A stretch of 64,000 bases of DNA. Origin: Pseudomonas putida (GTDB lineage Bacteria; Pseudomonadota; Gammaproteobacteria; Pseudomonadales; Pseudomonadaceae). Shown here in pieces: positions 9,283 through 18,979 of the stretch; positions within the stretch are counted from its first letter, which is position 1; each line of letters opens with the position of its first letter. Position numbers and translations under genes: made by a program. The stretch spans positions 136,001-200,000 of the forward strand of contig NZ_CP016634.1 in assembly GCF_002741075.1 (NCBI RefSeq), written 5' to 3'. Below the pieces are notes generated by a model. That model was given only the letters and a program-made list of their open reading frames with translations, was not told the origin of the DNA and did no database searches.

Positions 9283-9911
9283 CCCGAACCCAGAAAACCG
9301 TCTTCATCCTCGTCGCCGTCGTTGCCTTGATCCTCGGCCTGACCGTCAACAAGGTGCTCAATGGCCGCAACGAGGCGAACCCGGCCGAGCTGATCGATGC
9401 CGGCATCATCCTCCTGCCCCAGAGCCGCACGGTGCCGGATGTGACCATGACCGACCAGGACGGCCGTCCTGTGGAACTGGACCAGCTCAAGGGCAAGTGG
9501 TCGCTGCTGTTCTTCGGCTACACCTACTGCCCCGACATCTGCCCGACCACCCTGGCCCAGTTGCGCCAGGTCAAGAGCGAGCTGCCCAAGGAAGCACTCG
9601 AGCATTTGCAGGTGGTACTAGTGAGCGTGGACCCGAACCGGGACACGCCGAACCAGCTCAAGCAGTACCTGGGCTATTTCGACAAGGACTTCGTGGGCCT
9701 GACGGGGTCGATCGAGGACACCCAGGCGTTGGCCAATGGCCTGAGCATACCGTTCATTCCGGCCGATACCAGCAAGCCGGGGTACACGGTCGATCACAGC
9801 GGCAACCTGGCGGTGGTCGGGCCGGACGGGCGTCAGCGCGGTTTCATCCGTGCACCGTTGAACAACCAGAAGCTGGTGGCGCAGTTGCCGGGGTTGGTCA
9901 AACGGGATTGA
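9279..9911 (+). CDS. SCO1/SenC copper chaperone
   Basis: Delivers copper to the CuA site of subunit II. 210 aa with an N-terminal anchor (about residues 7-25) and a thioredoxin-fold periplasmic domain. Copper ligands are visible: C84-PDI-C88 ([10 protein letters not shown]) and H173 (VDHSGN). The ATG overlaps the ctaB stop (ATGA). It is the last gene of the cox operon and is followed by a REP pair that may also end the transcript. Confidence 0.94.
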   Translation: MTRTQKTVFILVAVVALILGLTVNKVLNGRNEANPAELIDAGIILLPQSRTVPDVTMTDQDGRPVELDQLKGKWSLLFFGYTYCPDICPTTLAQLRQVKSELPKEALEHLQVVLVSVDPNRDTPNQLKQYLGYFDKDFVGLTGSIEDTQALANGLSIPFIPADTSKPGYTVDHSGNLAVVGPDGRQRGFIRAPLNNQKLVAQLPGLVKRD

Positions 9912-9926
9912 CCTCGCGGCTGAAAA

Positions 9927-10013
9927 GCTTCGCGGGTAAACCCGCTCCCACAGATTCATCGAGGCTCCTTGGCCTGTGGTGTCTCTGTGGAAGCGGGTTT
10001 ACCCGCGAAAGGC
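9927..10013. repeat. inverted pair of REP elements
   Basis: Two head-to-head copies of the Pseudomonas REP: GCTTCGCGGGTAAACCCGCT (with CCCACAG after it) at 9927-9953, and its inverted copy CTGTGGAAGCGGGTTTACCC ending near 10013. Each unit holds its own CGGGTAAACCCG-type palindrome. The pair lies between the convergent ends of sco and metQ and may act as a bidirectional transcript end. Confidence 0.85.
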
Positions 10014-10031
10014 TTAGTGCGATCTGACCGC

Positions 10032-10802
10032 TTAGAACGCCGGAATCACTGCACCTTTGTACTTCTCGGTGATGAACTGCTTCACCTGCGGCGAGTGCAG
10101 GGCGGCGGCCAGTTTCTTGATGGCGTCGGCGTCCTTGTTGTCCGGACGGGCAACCAGGATGTTCACGTACGGCGAGTCGCTGCCTTCGATGACCAGGGCG
10201 TCCTTCTCAGGGTTGAGCTTGGCTTCGAGGGCGTAGTTGGTGTTGATCAGCGCCAGGTCGACCTGGGTCAGCACGCGTGGAATGGTGGCCGCTTCCAGCT
10301 CGCGGAACTTCAGGCCCTTGACGTTGGCGGTGATGTCCTTGACGGTCGACAGGATGTTCTTGTTGTCCTTGAGCTTGATCACACCGGCCTTGTCCAGCAG
10401 CAGCAGGGCGCGGCCGCCGTTAGTGGCGTCGTTGGGGATGACCACGGTGGCGCCGGACGACAGCTCGTCGAGCTTCTTGATCTTGCTCGAGTAGGCGCCC
10501 AGCGGCTCCAGGTGTACGCCGGCAACGCTGACCAGGTTGGTGCCCTTGGCCTTGTTGAACTCATCCAGGTACGGTTGGTGCTGGAAGAAGTTGGCGTCCA
10601 GGCGCTTTTCGGCCACCTGCACGTTCGGCTGGATGTAGTCAGTGAATTCCTTGACCTTCAGTTCCACCCCTTCCTTGGCCAGTTGCGGCTTCACGAAGTT
10701 GAGGATCTCGGCGTGCGGAACCGGGGTGGCCGCGACAGTGAGGGACTCGGCGTTGGCCGAGAAGGCCGCGACAGCGGCGACAACAGCAAGCAGCTTCTTC
10801 AT
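10032..10802 (-). CDS. metQ: methionine ABC transporter substrate-binding protein
   Basis: Periplasmic D/L-methionine binding protein of the NlpA/MetQ family, 256 aa. A signal peptide (about residues 1-18, ending AFSANA) is followed by the typical start TVAATPVPHAEIL. Conserved stretches include ANFFQHQPYLDEFN and VIPNDATNGGRALLLL. There is no lipobox cysteine at the cleavage site, so the protein looks like a freely soluble binding protein, unlike the E. coli lipoprotein. It lies 64 bases after metI, with two hairpins between. Confidence 0.93.
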   Translation of the reverse strand: MKKLLAVVAAVAAFSANAESLTVAATPVPHAEILNFVKPQLAKEGVELKVKEFTDYIQPNVQVAEKRLDANFFQHQPYLDEFNKAKGTNLVSVAGVHLEPLGAYSSKIKKLDELSSGATVVIPNDATNGGRALLLLDKAGVIKLKDNKNILSTVKDITANVKGLKFRELEAATIPRVLTQVDLALINTNYALEAKLNPEKDALVIEGSDSPYVNILVARPDNKDADAIKKLAAALHSPQVKQFITEKYKGAVIPAF

Positions 10803-10818
10803 TGATCACTCCTTGTGA

Positions 10819-10858
10819 GGGCCGCGACGGCCCCCGAACGGGTCGGCTGGGCCGACCC
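10819..10858 (-). other. tandem hairpins in the metI-metQ gap
   Basis: Two perfect GC-rich hairpins, GGGCCG-CGA-CGGCCC (10819-10833) and GGGTCGGC-TGG-GCCGACCC (10840-10858), fill the gap between metI and metQ. No T-run follows, so they are more likely mRNA stabilisers or attenuators that set the higher level of the binding protein than terminators. Confidence 0.6.
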
Positions 10859-10866
10859 CATTGGGG

Positions 10867-11541
10867 TTACTTACGGGAAAAATGCACGACCAGTTTGTCG
10901 CCGACGCTCTGCAGAACTTGAACCAGGATCAGCAGCAGGATCACCGTGACCACCATCACGTCGGTCTGGAAACGCTGGTAGCCGAAGCGGATGGCCAGGT
11001 CGCCCAGGCCACCGGCACCGACCACACCGGCCATGGCGGTGTAGGACACCAGGGTGATGGCGGTGACGGTGATGGCAGCGAAGATGCCCGGACGGGCCTC
11101 TGGCAGCAGGGCGCTGGTGATGATCTGGCGGGTGGTGGCGCCCATCGACTGGGTGGCCTCGATGATGCCGCGGTCCACTTCACGCAGGGCGGTTTCTACC
11201 AGACGCGCGAAGAATGGCGTGGCACCTACCACCAACGGCGGGATGGCGCCGGCGACGCCCAGCGAGGTGCCGGTGATCAGCACGGTGATCGGAATCATGA
11301 CGATCAGCAGGATGATGAACGGCAGCGAACGCAGCACGTTGACCACCAGCGACAGCAGCGCGTACACGCCCTTTTGTTCGAACATCTGGCGCGGGCCGCA
11401 CAGGAACAGCAATACGCCCAGTGGTAGGCCCAGCAGCACGGTGAAGAACAGTGAGCCGAACAACATGATCATGGTGTCGATCGTGGCGAGCCAGATTTCG
11501 GCCCAATCGACGTTGGCGAAGAAATTTAGGGCGTCCATCAA
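10867..11541 (-). CDS. metI: methionine ABC transporter permease
   Basis: Inner-membrane permease of the MetNIQ importer, 224 aa, five to six helices. The EAA loop that docks on the ATPase is visible as [24 protein letters not shown]. The start overlaps the metN stop (ATGA). Order metN-metI-metQ is as in other Proteobacteria. Confidence 0.94.
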   Translation of the reverse strand: MMDALNFFANVDWAEIWLATIDTMIMLFGSLFFTVLLGLPLGVLLFLCGPRQMFEQKGVYALLSLVVNVLRSLPFIILLIVMIPITVLITGTSLGVAGAIPPLVVGATPFFARLVETALREVDRGIIEATQSMGATTRQIITSALLPEARPGIFAAITVTAITLVSYTAMAGVVGAGGLGDLAIRFGYQRFQTDVMVVTVILLLILVQVLQSVGDKLVVHFSRK

Positions 11542-12545
11542 CGCAGTACCTCCATATGAACATCAGCTGCCTTGAAGCGGGCGAACGCCGCTTCCATGTC
11601 ACCGCCGGTGACGGCGAGCGTGAGCTGTCCATAGGGGACGTCCTTGATGCGGTCGATACGCCCGACCAGGATGCTGTAGTCCACGCCGGTCTCGCGGGCC
11701 ACGGTGCCCAGCAGCGGCGCGTAGGTGGCATCGCCCTGGAAGGTCAGGCGCACGATACGCCCTGGCACGTGGGCGAAGTCGTCGCGCTGCTCGCTTTCGT
11801 CCACCTGCTCGTCTTCCTGGACGAAACGCTTGGTGGTCGGGTGCTGCGGGTGCAGGAACACATCGGCTACCGCGCCTTGTTCGACGATCTGTCCGGCGTC
11901 CATCACCGCCACGCGGTCGCAGACCCGGCGGATCACGTCCATCTCGTGAGTGATCAGCACGATGGTCAGCTTCAGCTCACGGTTGATCTCGGCCAGCAGC
12001 TGCAGGACCTGGGCCGTGGTTTGCGGGTCGAGGGCGCTGGTGGCCTCGTCGCACAGCAGGATCTTGGGGCTGGTGGACAGGGCACGGGCGATGCCCACGC
12101 GCTGTTTCTGGCCACCGGAAAGCTGGGCGGGGTACTTCTTGGCGTGGTCCGACAACCCGACGCGGGCCAGCAGTTCGGTCACGCGTTTGTCGATCTCGCT
12201 GCGCGACAGCTCACCGGCCAGGGTCAACGGCAGGGCGACGTTGTCGGCGACAGTCTTGGAAGCCAGCAGGTTGAAGTGCTGGAAGATCATGCCGACCTGC
12301 TGGCGGAAGCGGCGCAGCTGGTTGGCGTCGAACGCGGTGACATCTTCACCGTCGACGATGATCTTGCCGCCACTTGGGGCTTCCAGGCGGTTGATCAGGC
12401 GCAGCAAGGTGCTCTTGCCGGCGCCGGAGTGCCCGATCAGGCCGAACACCTGGCCATTCTCAATGGTCAGGCTGGTCGGGTTCAGGGCAGGAATATCCCT
12501 ACCGGCGACGCGGTAGGTCTTGTGGACATTTTGAAACTCGATCAC
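11538..12545 (-). CDS. metN: methionine ABC transporter ATP-binding protein
   Basis: ATPase of the methionine importer, 335 aa. Walker [10 protein letters not shown] (about residue 38), ABC signature [15 protein letters not shown] and Walker [13 protein letters not shown] are intact. After the ATPase comes the C-terminal NIL domain (about residues 255-335), which senses methionine and causes trans-inhibition. First gene of metNIQ, reading away from katE across a 224-base gap with no clear regulatory site that I can name. Confidence 0.95.
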   Translation of the reverse strand: MIEFQNVHKTYRVAGRDIPALNPTSLTIENGQVFGLIGHSGAGKSTLLRLINRLEAPSGGKIIVDGEDVTAFDANQLRRFRQQVGMIFQHFNLLASKTVADNVALPLTLAGELSRSEIDKRVTELLARVGLSDHAKKYPAQLSGGQKQRVGIARALSTSPKILLCDEATSALDPQTTAQVLQLLAEINRELKLTIVLITHEMDVIRRVCDRVAVMDAGQIVEQGAVADVFLHPQHPTTKRFVQEDEQVDESEQRDDFAHVPGRIVRLTFQGDATYAPLLGTVARETGVDYSILVGRIDRIKDVPYGQLTLAVTGGDMEAAFARFKAADVHMEVLR

Positions 12546-12769
12546 TGAGCGAACCTTGTGGGGCGCATGGAATTTGGGTCAGCGGTTAGCCGGGGTCGCG
12601 CATTTTAGCCTTTTCCCATAGTTGTTCTTAGCATTTATTTCGCCTTCAACCAATCCGCTGGGCATAACGCGACAACCGGTAATCCGATTGAACGCTCAAG
12701 GGCCGGCTTCAGTCACTACAGGAACGACCCCGAACGGGGCGCCTAAATGCCATGACGAGGAGAGCCGAC

Positions 12770-14914
12770 ATGCCCAGCAAGACTCCGGATTCGCCCAGGG
12801 ACAGCCAATTGGCGGGAACCCACACGCCTGATCGGGCCAACACCAATGCCAAGGTACAGAGCCTGGAGAACATGCGCAGCGATGCCACCGGCCAGGCCTT
12901 GCGCACCAACCAGGGCGTGAAGATCGCCGACAACCAGAACACCCTCAAGTCCAGCATGCGTGGGCCTTCGTTGCTCGAAGACTTCATCATGCGCGAGAAG
13001 ATCACCCACTTCGACCATGAGCGGATTCCCGAGCGTATCGTCCATGCTCGCGGCACGGGTGCCCATGGCTACTTCCAGAGCTACGGCTGCCACGAGGCGT
13101 TGACCAAGGCGAGCTTCCTGCAGGATCCCCAGAAAATCACCCCGGTCTTCGTGCGGTTTTCCACCGTGCAAGGCCCGCGTGGCTCGGGCGACACCGTGCG
13201 CGACGTGCGCGGCTTTGCCGTGAAGTTCTACACCGATGAAGGCAATTTCGACCTGGTTGGCAACAACATGCCGGTATTTTTCATCCAGGATGCGATCAAG
13301 TTCCCGGACTTCGTTCACGCAGTGAAGCCCGAGCCGCACAACGAGGTGCCTACCGGTGGCTCGGCCCACGACACCTTCTGGGACTTCGTTTCGCTGGTGC
13401 CGGAGTCGGCGCACATGGTCATGTGGGCGATGTCCGATCGGGCCATTCCGCGCAGCCTGCGGATGATGGAAGGCTTTGGCGTGCACACCTTCCGCCTGGT
13501 CAACGCCCAGGGCGAGGCCTCGTTCGTGAAGTTCCACTGGAAGCCGCGCCAGGGCGTGCACTCGGTGCTTTGGGACGAGGCGCAGAAGCTTGGCGGCAAG
13601 GACCCGGACTTCCACCGCCGCGACCTGTGGGAGGCCATCGAGACCGGCGATTACCCTGAATGGGAACTGGGCGTGCAGATCGTCCCGGAGGCTGACGAGC
13701 ACAACTTCGACTTCGATCTGCTCGACCCGACCAAGATCATTCCTGAAGAGTTGGTCCCAGTGACGCCGCTGGGCAAGATGGTGCTCAATCGCAATCCGGA
13801 CAACTTCTTCGCCGAAGTCGAACAGATCGCCTTCTGTCCTGGGCATATCGTGCCGGGAATCGACTTCACCAACGACCCGTTGCTGCAGGGGCGTCTGTTC
13901 TCCTACACCGATACCCAGCTCAGCCGCCTGGGTGGCCCGAACTTCCATGAAATCCCGATCAACCGACCGATCGTGCCCAACCACAGCAGCCAGCGCGATG
14001 CGATGCACCGTATGACCATCGACAAGGGGCGTGCCTCCTATGAGCCCAACTCCATCGATGGCGGCTGGCCCAAGGAGACGCCGCCCGCCCCCCATGGCGG
14101 GGGCTTCGAGAGCTATCAGGAGCGCATCGACGGGCACAAGATCCGCCAGCGTAGCGACTCCTTCAGCGATCACTTTTCTCAGGCGCGTTTGTTCTTCCAG
14201 AGCATGAGCCCGACCGAACAGCAGCACATCATCAAGGCCTACAGCTTCGAGCTGGGCAAGGTCGAGCGTGAGGCGATCCGGGCGCGCGAGGTGAACGAGA
14301 TCCTGGCCAACATCGACCTGGGCCTCGCGGCGGCCGTGGCGGCCAACCTGGGCTTGCCGGCGCCGAAGGCTGGAACGGTCCAGGCCAAGGGCGCGAGGCC
14401 TGCGCAGTCACCGGCGTTGAGCCAGATGAACCACCCCGGCAGCGTGGGCATCAAGGGGCGCAAGATCGCCTTGTTGGTGGCCGACGGCGTAGATGGCGCC
14501 AGTGTCGACCGGCTGGTGAAGGCTTTCGAGGCAAAAAGCGCGCGCATCCTGGTGCTGGGGCCGACGTCGGCACCGGTCAAGACTGCTGAGGGCAAGGCGT
14601 TGGCTGTGGATGCTTCGATGGAGGGAATGCCGTCGGTGATGATCGACGGGCTTTGGGTGCCGGCCGGCAAGGCAGCGCTCGGAGCTTTGGGTCAGAGCGG
14701 CGTGGCCAAGCATTACCTGCTCGAAGCCTACAAGCACCTCAAGCCCATGGGGCTGGCCAGTGAGGGCAAGGCTTTGCTGGATGCGTTGGGGCTCAAGGAG
14801 GATGCGGGGTTGCTGCTGGGAGATGATCAGCAGTCGGTGGATGCCTTCGTGAAAGCGCTGGAACAACACCGGGTGTGGGCGCGGGAGGGGGTGGCCGAGG
14901 CGATTCCGGCGTGA
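12770..14914 (+). CDS. katE: large-subunit (clade 2) monofunctional catalase, HPII type
   Basis: Breaks H2O2 into water and O2, cytoplasmic. The 714-aa length marks the large-subunit type. The catalytic His92 lies in [12 protein letters not shown], the haem-side Asn in VGNNMPVFF and the haem-ligand Tyr379 in RLFSYTDTQ. Residues from about 570 form the C-terminal flavodoxin/DJ-1-like domain ([20 protein letters not shown]) of HPII enzymes. The ATG at 12770 is preferred over one 18 bases earlier because ACGAGGAGAGCC precedes it. It stands alone; in relatives it is RpoS-controlled, but I did not find a convincing promoter. Confidence 0.95.
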   Translation: MPSKTPDSPRDSQLAGTHTPDRANTNAKVQSLENMRSDATGQALRTNQGVKIADNQNTLKSSMRGPSLLEDFIMREKITHFDHERIPERIVHARGTGAHGYFQSYGCHEALTKASFLQDPQKITPVFVRFSTVQGPRGSGDTVRDVRGFAVKFYTDEGNFDLVGNNMPVFFIQDAIKFPDFVHAVKPEPHNEVPTGGSAHDTFWDFVSLVPESAHMVMWAMSDRAIPRSLRMMEGFGVHTFRLVNAQGEASFVKFHWKPRQGVHSVLWDEAQKLGGKDPDFHRRDLWEAIETGDYPEWELGVQIVPEADEHNFDFDLLDPTKIIPEELVPVTPLGKMVLNRNPDNFFAEVEQIAFCPGHIVPGIDFTNDPLLQGRLFSYTDTQLSRLGGPNFHEIPINRPIVPNHSSQRDAMHRMTIDKGRASYEPNSIDGGWPKETPPAPHGGGFESYQERIDGHKIRQRSDSFSDHFSQARLFFQSMSPTEQQHIIKAYSFELGKVEREAIRAREVNEILANIDLGLAAAVAANLGLPAPKAGTVQAKGARPAQSPALSQMNHPGSVGIKGRKIALLVADGVDGASVDRLVKAFEAKSARILVLGPTSAPVKTAEGKALAVDASMEGMPSVMIDGLWVPAGKAALGALGQSGVAKHYLLEAYKHLKPMGLASEGKALLDALGLKEDAGLLLGDDQQSVDAFVKALEQHRVWAREGVAEAIPA

Positions 14915-14934
14915 GGTTCGGGGCTGCTTTGCTG

Positions 14935-15009
14935 CCCTTTCGCGGGGCAAGCCCGCTCCTGCAGTAACAGTGGGGCCCCAGTAGGAGCGGGCTTGTCCCG
15001 CGAAAGGGG
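14935..15009. repeat. inverted REP pair
   Basis: Two inverted units, CCCTTTCGCGGGGCAAGCCC (from 14935, with GCTCCTGCAG following) and GGAGCGGGCTTGTCCCGCGA (ending in AAAGGGG near 15009), flank a small GGGGCCCC centre. It sits between the convergent ends of katE and the lipoprotein gene. The core (GGGGCAAGCCC) is a different sequence type from the unit at 9927. Confidence 0.85.
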
Positions 15010-15029
15010 CGCAGAGCGCCCCCAATATC

Positions 15030-15737
15030 TCAAGGCTGGCGCGGTACCAGAACGACCTGCGCCGGCAACGTTCGCTGGATTTCGTGGCGCTGGTTCAGCT
15101 CGAAGGCGCCATCGAGCTTGCGCACGCGTTTTTCGAGCAGGGTCTTGAGCCAAGGCGCGTCTTCAGTGCGCGGCACCTGGAACACCACGTCGCATTGGTA
15201 GTTCACCACATCGGCGGCGATGTCATCGAGCTGGCGGCGCATGGCGCGAATGTCTGTAGTCTTCAGCGCAACCACGGTGTTGGGTGCACTGGGGTCGATG
15301 ACGCGGGCCTTGGGCTTGGCCTCGGCGGCCTTGAGCGCGGCCTCGGCTTTTTCAAGTTCGGCCTTGCGCGCCTGGGCCACGGCGTCGCCGCCGGTGACGG
15401 CCGGAGCCTGGGGCATCAGGGCGCGGGCGCGGGCCAGTGCGGTGGCAGCGGCATTGACGTCGCCCTTCTGCAGCACGATCTGGCTGCGTCGAAGGTAGGC
15501 TTCGGCCAATTGGCGTTGGTATTGCTCGAGGCGCGCATCGTCCGGCGATTGCGTCTGCAACGCGGCCAACTGGTCTTCGGCGGTGGCCAGCTCATTGCTG
15601 GCGATGCTTTGTTGCAGCCCTTGCCAGGCATCGGCCTGGTCAGGCGCGCTCGCCTGTTCCGACGGAGTGCTGGAGCAGGCCGCCAGGAACAGGGATAGAA
15701 CGGCAACAAGCAGAAAACGGGAGGCGAACGGCTTCAT
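15030..15737 (-). CDS. lipoprotein of the PA5502 type
   Basis: 235 aa. An N-terminal signal with lipobox (LFLAAC, Cys21) makes it a lipoprotein. The middle (about residues 35-150) is Ala- and Gln-rich, helical, with TPR-like spacing (LATAEDQLAALQ, GDVNAAATALARARAL). The C-terminal third is a compact domain (TTDIRAMRRQLDDIAADVVNYQCDVVFQVPRTEDAPW). A similar lipoprotein lies between znuB and metN in P. aeruginosa, so the neighbourhood is conserved. Function unknown; it is 129 bases downstream of znuB on the other side and reads in the same direction away from it. Confidence 0.8.
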   Translation of the reverse strand: MKPFASRFLLVAVLSLFLAACSSTPSEQASAPDQADAWQGLQQSIASNELATAEDQLAALQTQSPDDARLEQYQRQLAEAYLRRSQIVLQKGDVNAAATALARARALMPQAPAVTGGDAVAQARKAELEKAEAALKAAEAKPKARVIDPSAPNTVVALKTTDIRAMRRQLDDIAADVVNYQCDVVFQVPRTEDAPWLKTLLEKRVRKLDGAFELNQRHEIQRTLPAQVVLVPRQP

Positions 15738-15866
15738 TCCTGCGACTCTCTATTTGCGCAAAAAGCGAGCAAGTCTACACCCTGGTGCGCACGCTCGAAA
15801 ATAAGTCTTACAGACCCTTTACCTGACAAAAGGTTGCAGGGTGCGCCTGCGCGCATTCTGAAATTT

Positions 15867-16649
15867 TCAGCGCTTGGGCAACGCCAGGCTCAGTAAGAAT
15901 AGCACTGCGGCGCAGACCACGATCGATGGGCCGGCCGGGGTGTCCTTGAACCAGGACATGGCCAGCCCGCCACAGACCGCGACCACACCCAGCAGACTGG
16001 CGCCAAGGGCCATCTGCTCGGGCGAGCGAGCGTGACGTTGGGCTGCAGCGGCGGGAATGATCAGCAGCGAGGTGATCAGCAGCACGCCGACGATCTTCAT
16101 GGCCACCGCGATGACCACGGCGATCAACAGCATCAAGGCCAGGCGCAGGCCTGCCACTGGCAGACCCTCGACCATCGCCAGTTCCTCATGCACGGTCACT
16201 GCCAGCAGTGGTCGCCACAAGGCCGCGAGCAACAGCAGGACCACGACGCTGCCGCCGAGGATCCAAGCCAGGTCGGTGGGGCTGATGGCCAGCAGATCAC
16301 CGAACAGGTAGGCCATCAGGTCGATGCGCACGTCGTGCATGAAGCTCAGTGCTACCAGGCCCAGCGACAAGGTGCTGGGCGCCAGGATGCCGAGCAGGGT
16401 GTCGGAGGCCAGCGGCTGGCGTTGTTGCAGGGTCACCAGCAGGATCGCCAGCAGCAGGCAGCCGACGGTCACCGCCAGGGCGGGGCTGACATCCAGCGCC
16501 AACCCCAGGGCGACGCCGAGCAATGCCGCGTGGGACAGGGTATCGCCGAAGTAGGCCATGCGCCGCCAGACCACGAACGATCCCAGCGGACCGGCCACCA
16601 AGGCCAGGGACAAGCCTGCGAGCAGGGCGTAGAGAAGAAAATCAGCCAT
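15867..16649 (-). CDS. znuB: zinc ABC transporter permease
   Basis: Membrane permease of the ZnuABC high-affinity zinc importer, 260 aa, about eight helices. Typical stretches are [26 protein letters not shown] and [21 protein letters not shown]. The ATG at 16649 overlaps the end of znuC by 8 bases. An ATG six codons upstream lies further inside znuC and is less likely. Co-transcribed with zur and znuC. Confidence 0.94.
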   Translation of the reverse strand: MADFLLYALLAGLSLALVAGPLGSFVVWRRMAYFGDTLSHAALLGVALGLALDVSPALAVTVGCLLLAILLVTLQQRQPLASDTLLGILAPSTLSLGLVALSFMHDVRIDLMAYLFGDLLAISPTDLAWILGGSVVVLLLLAALWRPLLAVTVHEELAMVEGLPVAGLRLALMLLIAVVIAVAMKIVGVLLITSLLIIPAAAAQRHARSPEQMALGASLLGVVAVCGGLAMSWFKDTPAGPSIVVCAAVLFLLSLALPKR

Positions 16650-17415
16650 GCTTGCAGTGCTCTCCATGAACGTGGGCGCCAGGGGCGATCACCGAGCCGT
16701 GCAAGTCATGGCGGTGATCGTGATGGTGATGGTAAATCGCAAGGCTCGGGGCGTTCTGGCCGAACAGCTCGACGAACGCCGGGTCGCCGCTGACCTGCTC
16801 TGGATGCCCCGAGCAGCACACATGACGGTTCAGGCATACCACCTGGTCGGTGGTGCTCATCACCAGGTGCAGATCGTGGGAGACCATCAGCACGCCGCAG
16901 CCGTGGCGGTCGCGCAGGCGAGTGATCAGGCTGTACAGCTCGGCCTGGCCGGCCACATCCACGCCCTGCACGGGCTCATCGAGCACCAGCAATTCCGGCT
17001 CGCGCAGCAGTGCACGGGCCAGCAGCACGCGCTGCATTTCGCCGCCGGAGATGGTCTGGATCGGGCTGTCGATGACTTGCTCGGCGCCGACTTCCTGCAA
17101 GGCCGACAGTGCCGCGGCGCGGTCCACGCCTGGGACCAGGCGCAGGAAGCGCAGCACCGACAGCGGCAGGGTGGGGTCGACCTGGATCTTTTGCGGCATG
17201 TAGCCGATGCGCAGCCGGGGCTTGCGCCAGACCTTGCCGCGGTGCGGCTTGAGCAGGCCGAGCACGGCGCGCACCAGGGTGGTCTTGCCGGCGCCGTTGG
17301 GGCCAATCAGGGTAACGATCTGGCGGGGTGCCACCGACAGGTCGATGCTGTCGAGCACCGACTCGCCGGCAAAGGTGACGCCGACCTGTTCGAGGCGGAT
17401 CAGCGCGTCGCTCAT
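16642..17415 (-). CDS. znuC: zinc ABC transporter ATP-binding protein
   Basis: ATPase of the zinc importer, 257 aa. Walker [10 protein letters not shown], signature [14 protein letters not shown] and Walker [13 protein letters not shown] are intact. The C-terminal 30 residues form a His-rich tail ([14 protein letters not shown]...[10 protein letters not shown]) with a Cys, likely able to bind zinc on the cytosolic side. The ATG overlaps the zur stop (ATGA), so translation is coupled. Confidence 0.95.
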   Translation of the reverse strand: MSDALIRLEQVGVTFAGESVLDSIDLSVAPRQIVTLIGPNGAGKTTLVRAVLGLLKPHRGKVWRKPRLRIGYMPQKIQVDPTLPLSVLRFLRLVPGVDRAAALSALQEVGAEQVIDSPIQTISGGEMQRVLLARALLREPELLVLDEPVQGVDVAGQAELYSLITRLRDRHGCGVLMVSHDLHLVMSTTDQVVCLNRHVCCSGHPEQVSGDPAFVELFGQNAPSLAIYHHHHDHRHDLHGSVIAPGAHVHGEHCKHG

Positions 17416-17897
17416 GCCTGCCCCCGGCAATTGCCGCACAGGCCGACCACTTCGACGGTCTGTGTTTCGACGGTGAAGCCTACGCCCTTGGCGCTGGTGA
17501 TGATGGCCTGGCTGATGCAGTCCTGCTCGAGCTCGATGGCCACATGGCAGGCGCGGCAGATCAGGAACTGGCCCTGGTGCACGTGTTCGGGGTGGCTGCA
17601 GCCGATGAAGGCGTTGAGCGATGCGATGCGGTGGACCAGGCCGTTTTCCAGGAGGAAGTCCAGGGCGCGGTAGACGGTCGGCGGCGCGGCGCGGCGACCA
17701 TCCTGCTCGCTCAGCACGGCCAGGATATCGTAGGCGCCCAGCGGTTTGTGGCTCTGCCAGACCAGCTCCAGCACCCGACGGCGCAAGGCGGTCAGGCGCA
17801 GGCCCTGGCGTGTGCATAGGGCGTCGGCCTCGGCCAGTGCACTGTGCACGCAGTGGGAGTGATCGTGGGGACGGTTGGCCAGCGGCGTGATGGACAT
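17412..17897 (-). CDS. zur: zinc uptake regulator Zur (Fur family)
   Basis: Zinc-responsive repressor, 161 aa. A winged-helix domain ([25 protein letters not shown], then [20 protein letters not shown]) is followed by the dimer domain. Metal-site cysteines are visible as CRACH (about residue 114) and CGNC near the C-terminus, the structural zinc site of Fur proteins. The N-terminus is His-rich (HDHSHCVH). First gene of zur-znuC-znuB, so it probably represses its own operon and the divergent znuA. Confidence 0.94.
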   Translation of the reverse strand: MSITPLANRPHDHSHCVHSALAEADALCTRQGLRLTALRRRVLELVWQSHKPLGAYDILAVLSEQDGRRAAPPTVYRALDFLLENGLVHRIASLNAFIGCSHPEHVHQGQFLICRACHVAIELEQDCISQAIITSAKGVGFTVETQTVEVVGLCGNCRGQA

Positions 17898-17918
17898 GGG
17901 CGGCGACGGTTCCGGATA

Positions 17919-17943
17919 GAGACGTTATTATGTTACCTCTTTC
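17919..17943. promoter_or_regulatory. putative Zur box between zur and znuA
   Basis: An AT-rich stretch with the core ACGTTATTATGTTACC in the 66-base gap between the divergent starts. By eye it agrees with the E. coli znu Zur-box pattern (GTTAT-N-AT-N-T-N-AC) at about 16 of 25 positions. Its central place would let one Zur dimer pair shut both znuA and zur-znuCB in zinc-replete cells. Confidence 0.6.
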
Positions 17944-17963
17944 TGGCCCGTCGAGTACTCACC

Positions 17964-18869
17964 GTGTCCCGATTGCTTGCCCTTTTTGTCGCTTTCATCG
18001 CCCTCTCGGCCCACGCCGAGGTGCGCGTGTTGACCAGTATCAAACCCTTGCAGCAGATTGCCGCGGCGGTCCAGGACGGCGTTGGTAGCCCGGACGTACT
18101 GTTGCCACCAGGCGCCTCGCCGCATAACTATGCCCTGCGCCCTTCCGATGTGCGGCGCGTGGCCACCGCCGATCTGTTGTACTGGATCGGCCCGGACATG
18201 GAGAGCTTCCTGCCTCGCGTGATCAATGGCCGCACCAAGCCGAGCGTCGCTGTGCAGTCGGTCGAAGGCATGCATCTGCGCCATTTTGGCGAGGACAGCC
18301 ACGCCCATGAGGATGACGGCGACGATCACGATCATGACCATCGCCCTGGCAGTCTGGATGCGCACCTGTGGCTGTCATCGGCCAATGCCCGAGTGATCGC
18401 GGCAAAAATGGCCAGCGACCTGGCCGCCACCGACCCGGCCAATGCCGCCCGTTACCAGGCCAACCTGAAGGCGTTCGTCGCGCGTCTGGATGCCCTGGAC
18501 CTGCGCATCAAGGCGCGAGTGGCGGGTGTCGAAGGCAAGCCTTACTTCGTGTTCCACGAGGCATTCGATTACTTCGAGGCGGCGTACGGCCTCAAGCACA
18601 CCGGCGTGTTCAATGTGGCCGCAGAGGTACAGCCGGGCGCGCAGCATGTCGCTGCCATGCGCAAGCGCCTGCAGGAAGTGGGTAAGACTTGTGTGTTCAG
18701 CGAGCCGCCACTGCGTCCGCGTCTGGCCGAAACGCTGACGGCGGGCTTGCCGGTGCGGTTGGCCGAGCTCGATGCCCTGGGTGGAAACGACCCTGTGGAT
18801 GCCCGAGGGTATGAGCGGTTGCTGGAGAAGCTGGGCAATGAGCTGACGGGGTGTCTGGAACCGCTGTAA
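17964..18869 (+). CDS. znuA: zinc ABC transporter substrate-binding protein
   Basis: Periplasmic zinc-binding protein, 301 aa from a GTG start. The signal peptide is VSRLLALFVAFIALSAHA, cleaved before EVRVLTSIKPL. Zinc-ligand regions are seen: GASPHNYALRPSDV, DAHLWLSSANA and FHEAFDYFE. A His/Asp-rich loop (DSHAHEDDGDDHDHDH) near residue 115 is typical of zinc rather than manganese A-1 proteins. No good ribosome site precedes the GTG, but no better start is present in this frame. Divergent from zur. Confidence 0.93.
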   Translation: MSRLLALFVAFIALSAHAEVRVLTSIKPLQQIAAAVQDGVGSPDVLLPPGASPHNYALRPSDVRRVATADLLYWIGPDMESFLPRVINGRTKPSVAVQSVEGMHLRHFGEDSHAHEDDGDDHDHDHRPGSLDAHLWLSSANARVIAAKMASDLAATDPANAARYQANLKAFVARLDALDLRIKARVAGVEGKPYFVFHEAFDYFEAAYGLKHTGVFNVAAEVQPGAQHVAAMRKRLQEVGKTCVFSEPPLRPRLAETLTAGLPVRLAELDALGGNDPVDARGYERLLEKLGNELTGCLEPL

Positions 18870-18884
18870 ATCGACCGAGGGCTT

Positions 18885-18966
18885 TTCGGGGGTGAACCCG
18901 CGCCCACAGGGATAGCGCAAATTTCACAGTTGGCGCTGTCGCTGTGGGCGCGGGTTCACCCGCGAA
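18885..18966. repeat. inverted REP pair
   Basis: TTCGGGGGTGAACCCGCGCC (from 18885, then CACAG) and the inverted copy CTGTGGGCGCGGGTTCACCC (from 18942, then GCGAA) enclose about 32 bases. The pair sits between the convergent ends of znuA and thrB. Confidence 0.85.
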
Positions 18967-18979
18967 CAAGCAGACGAGG

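Noticed and set aside
9914..10015. Possible CRISPR-like repeat
   Set aside because: Only two units and in inverted orientation; a REP pair, not direct repeats with spacers. No cas genes in the window.
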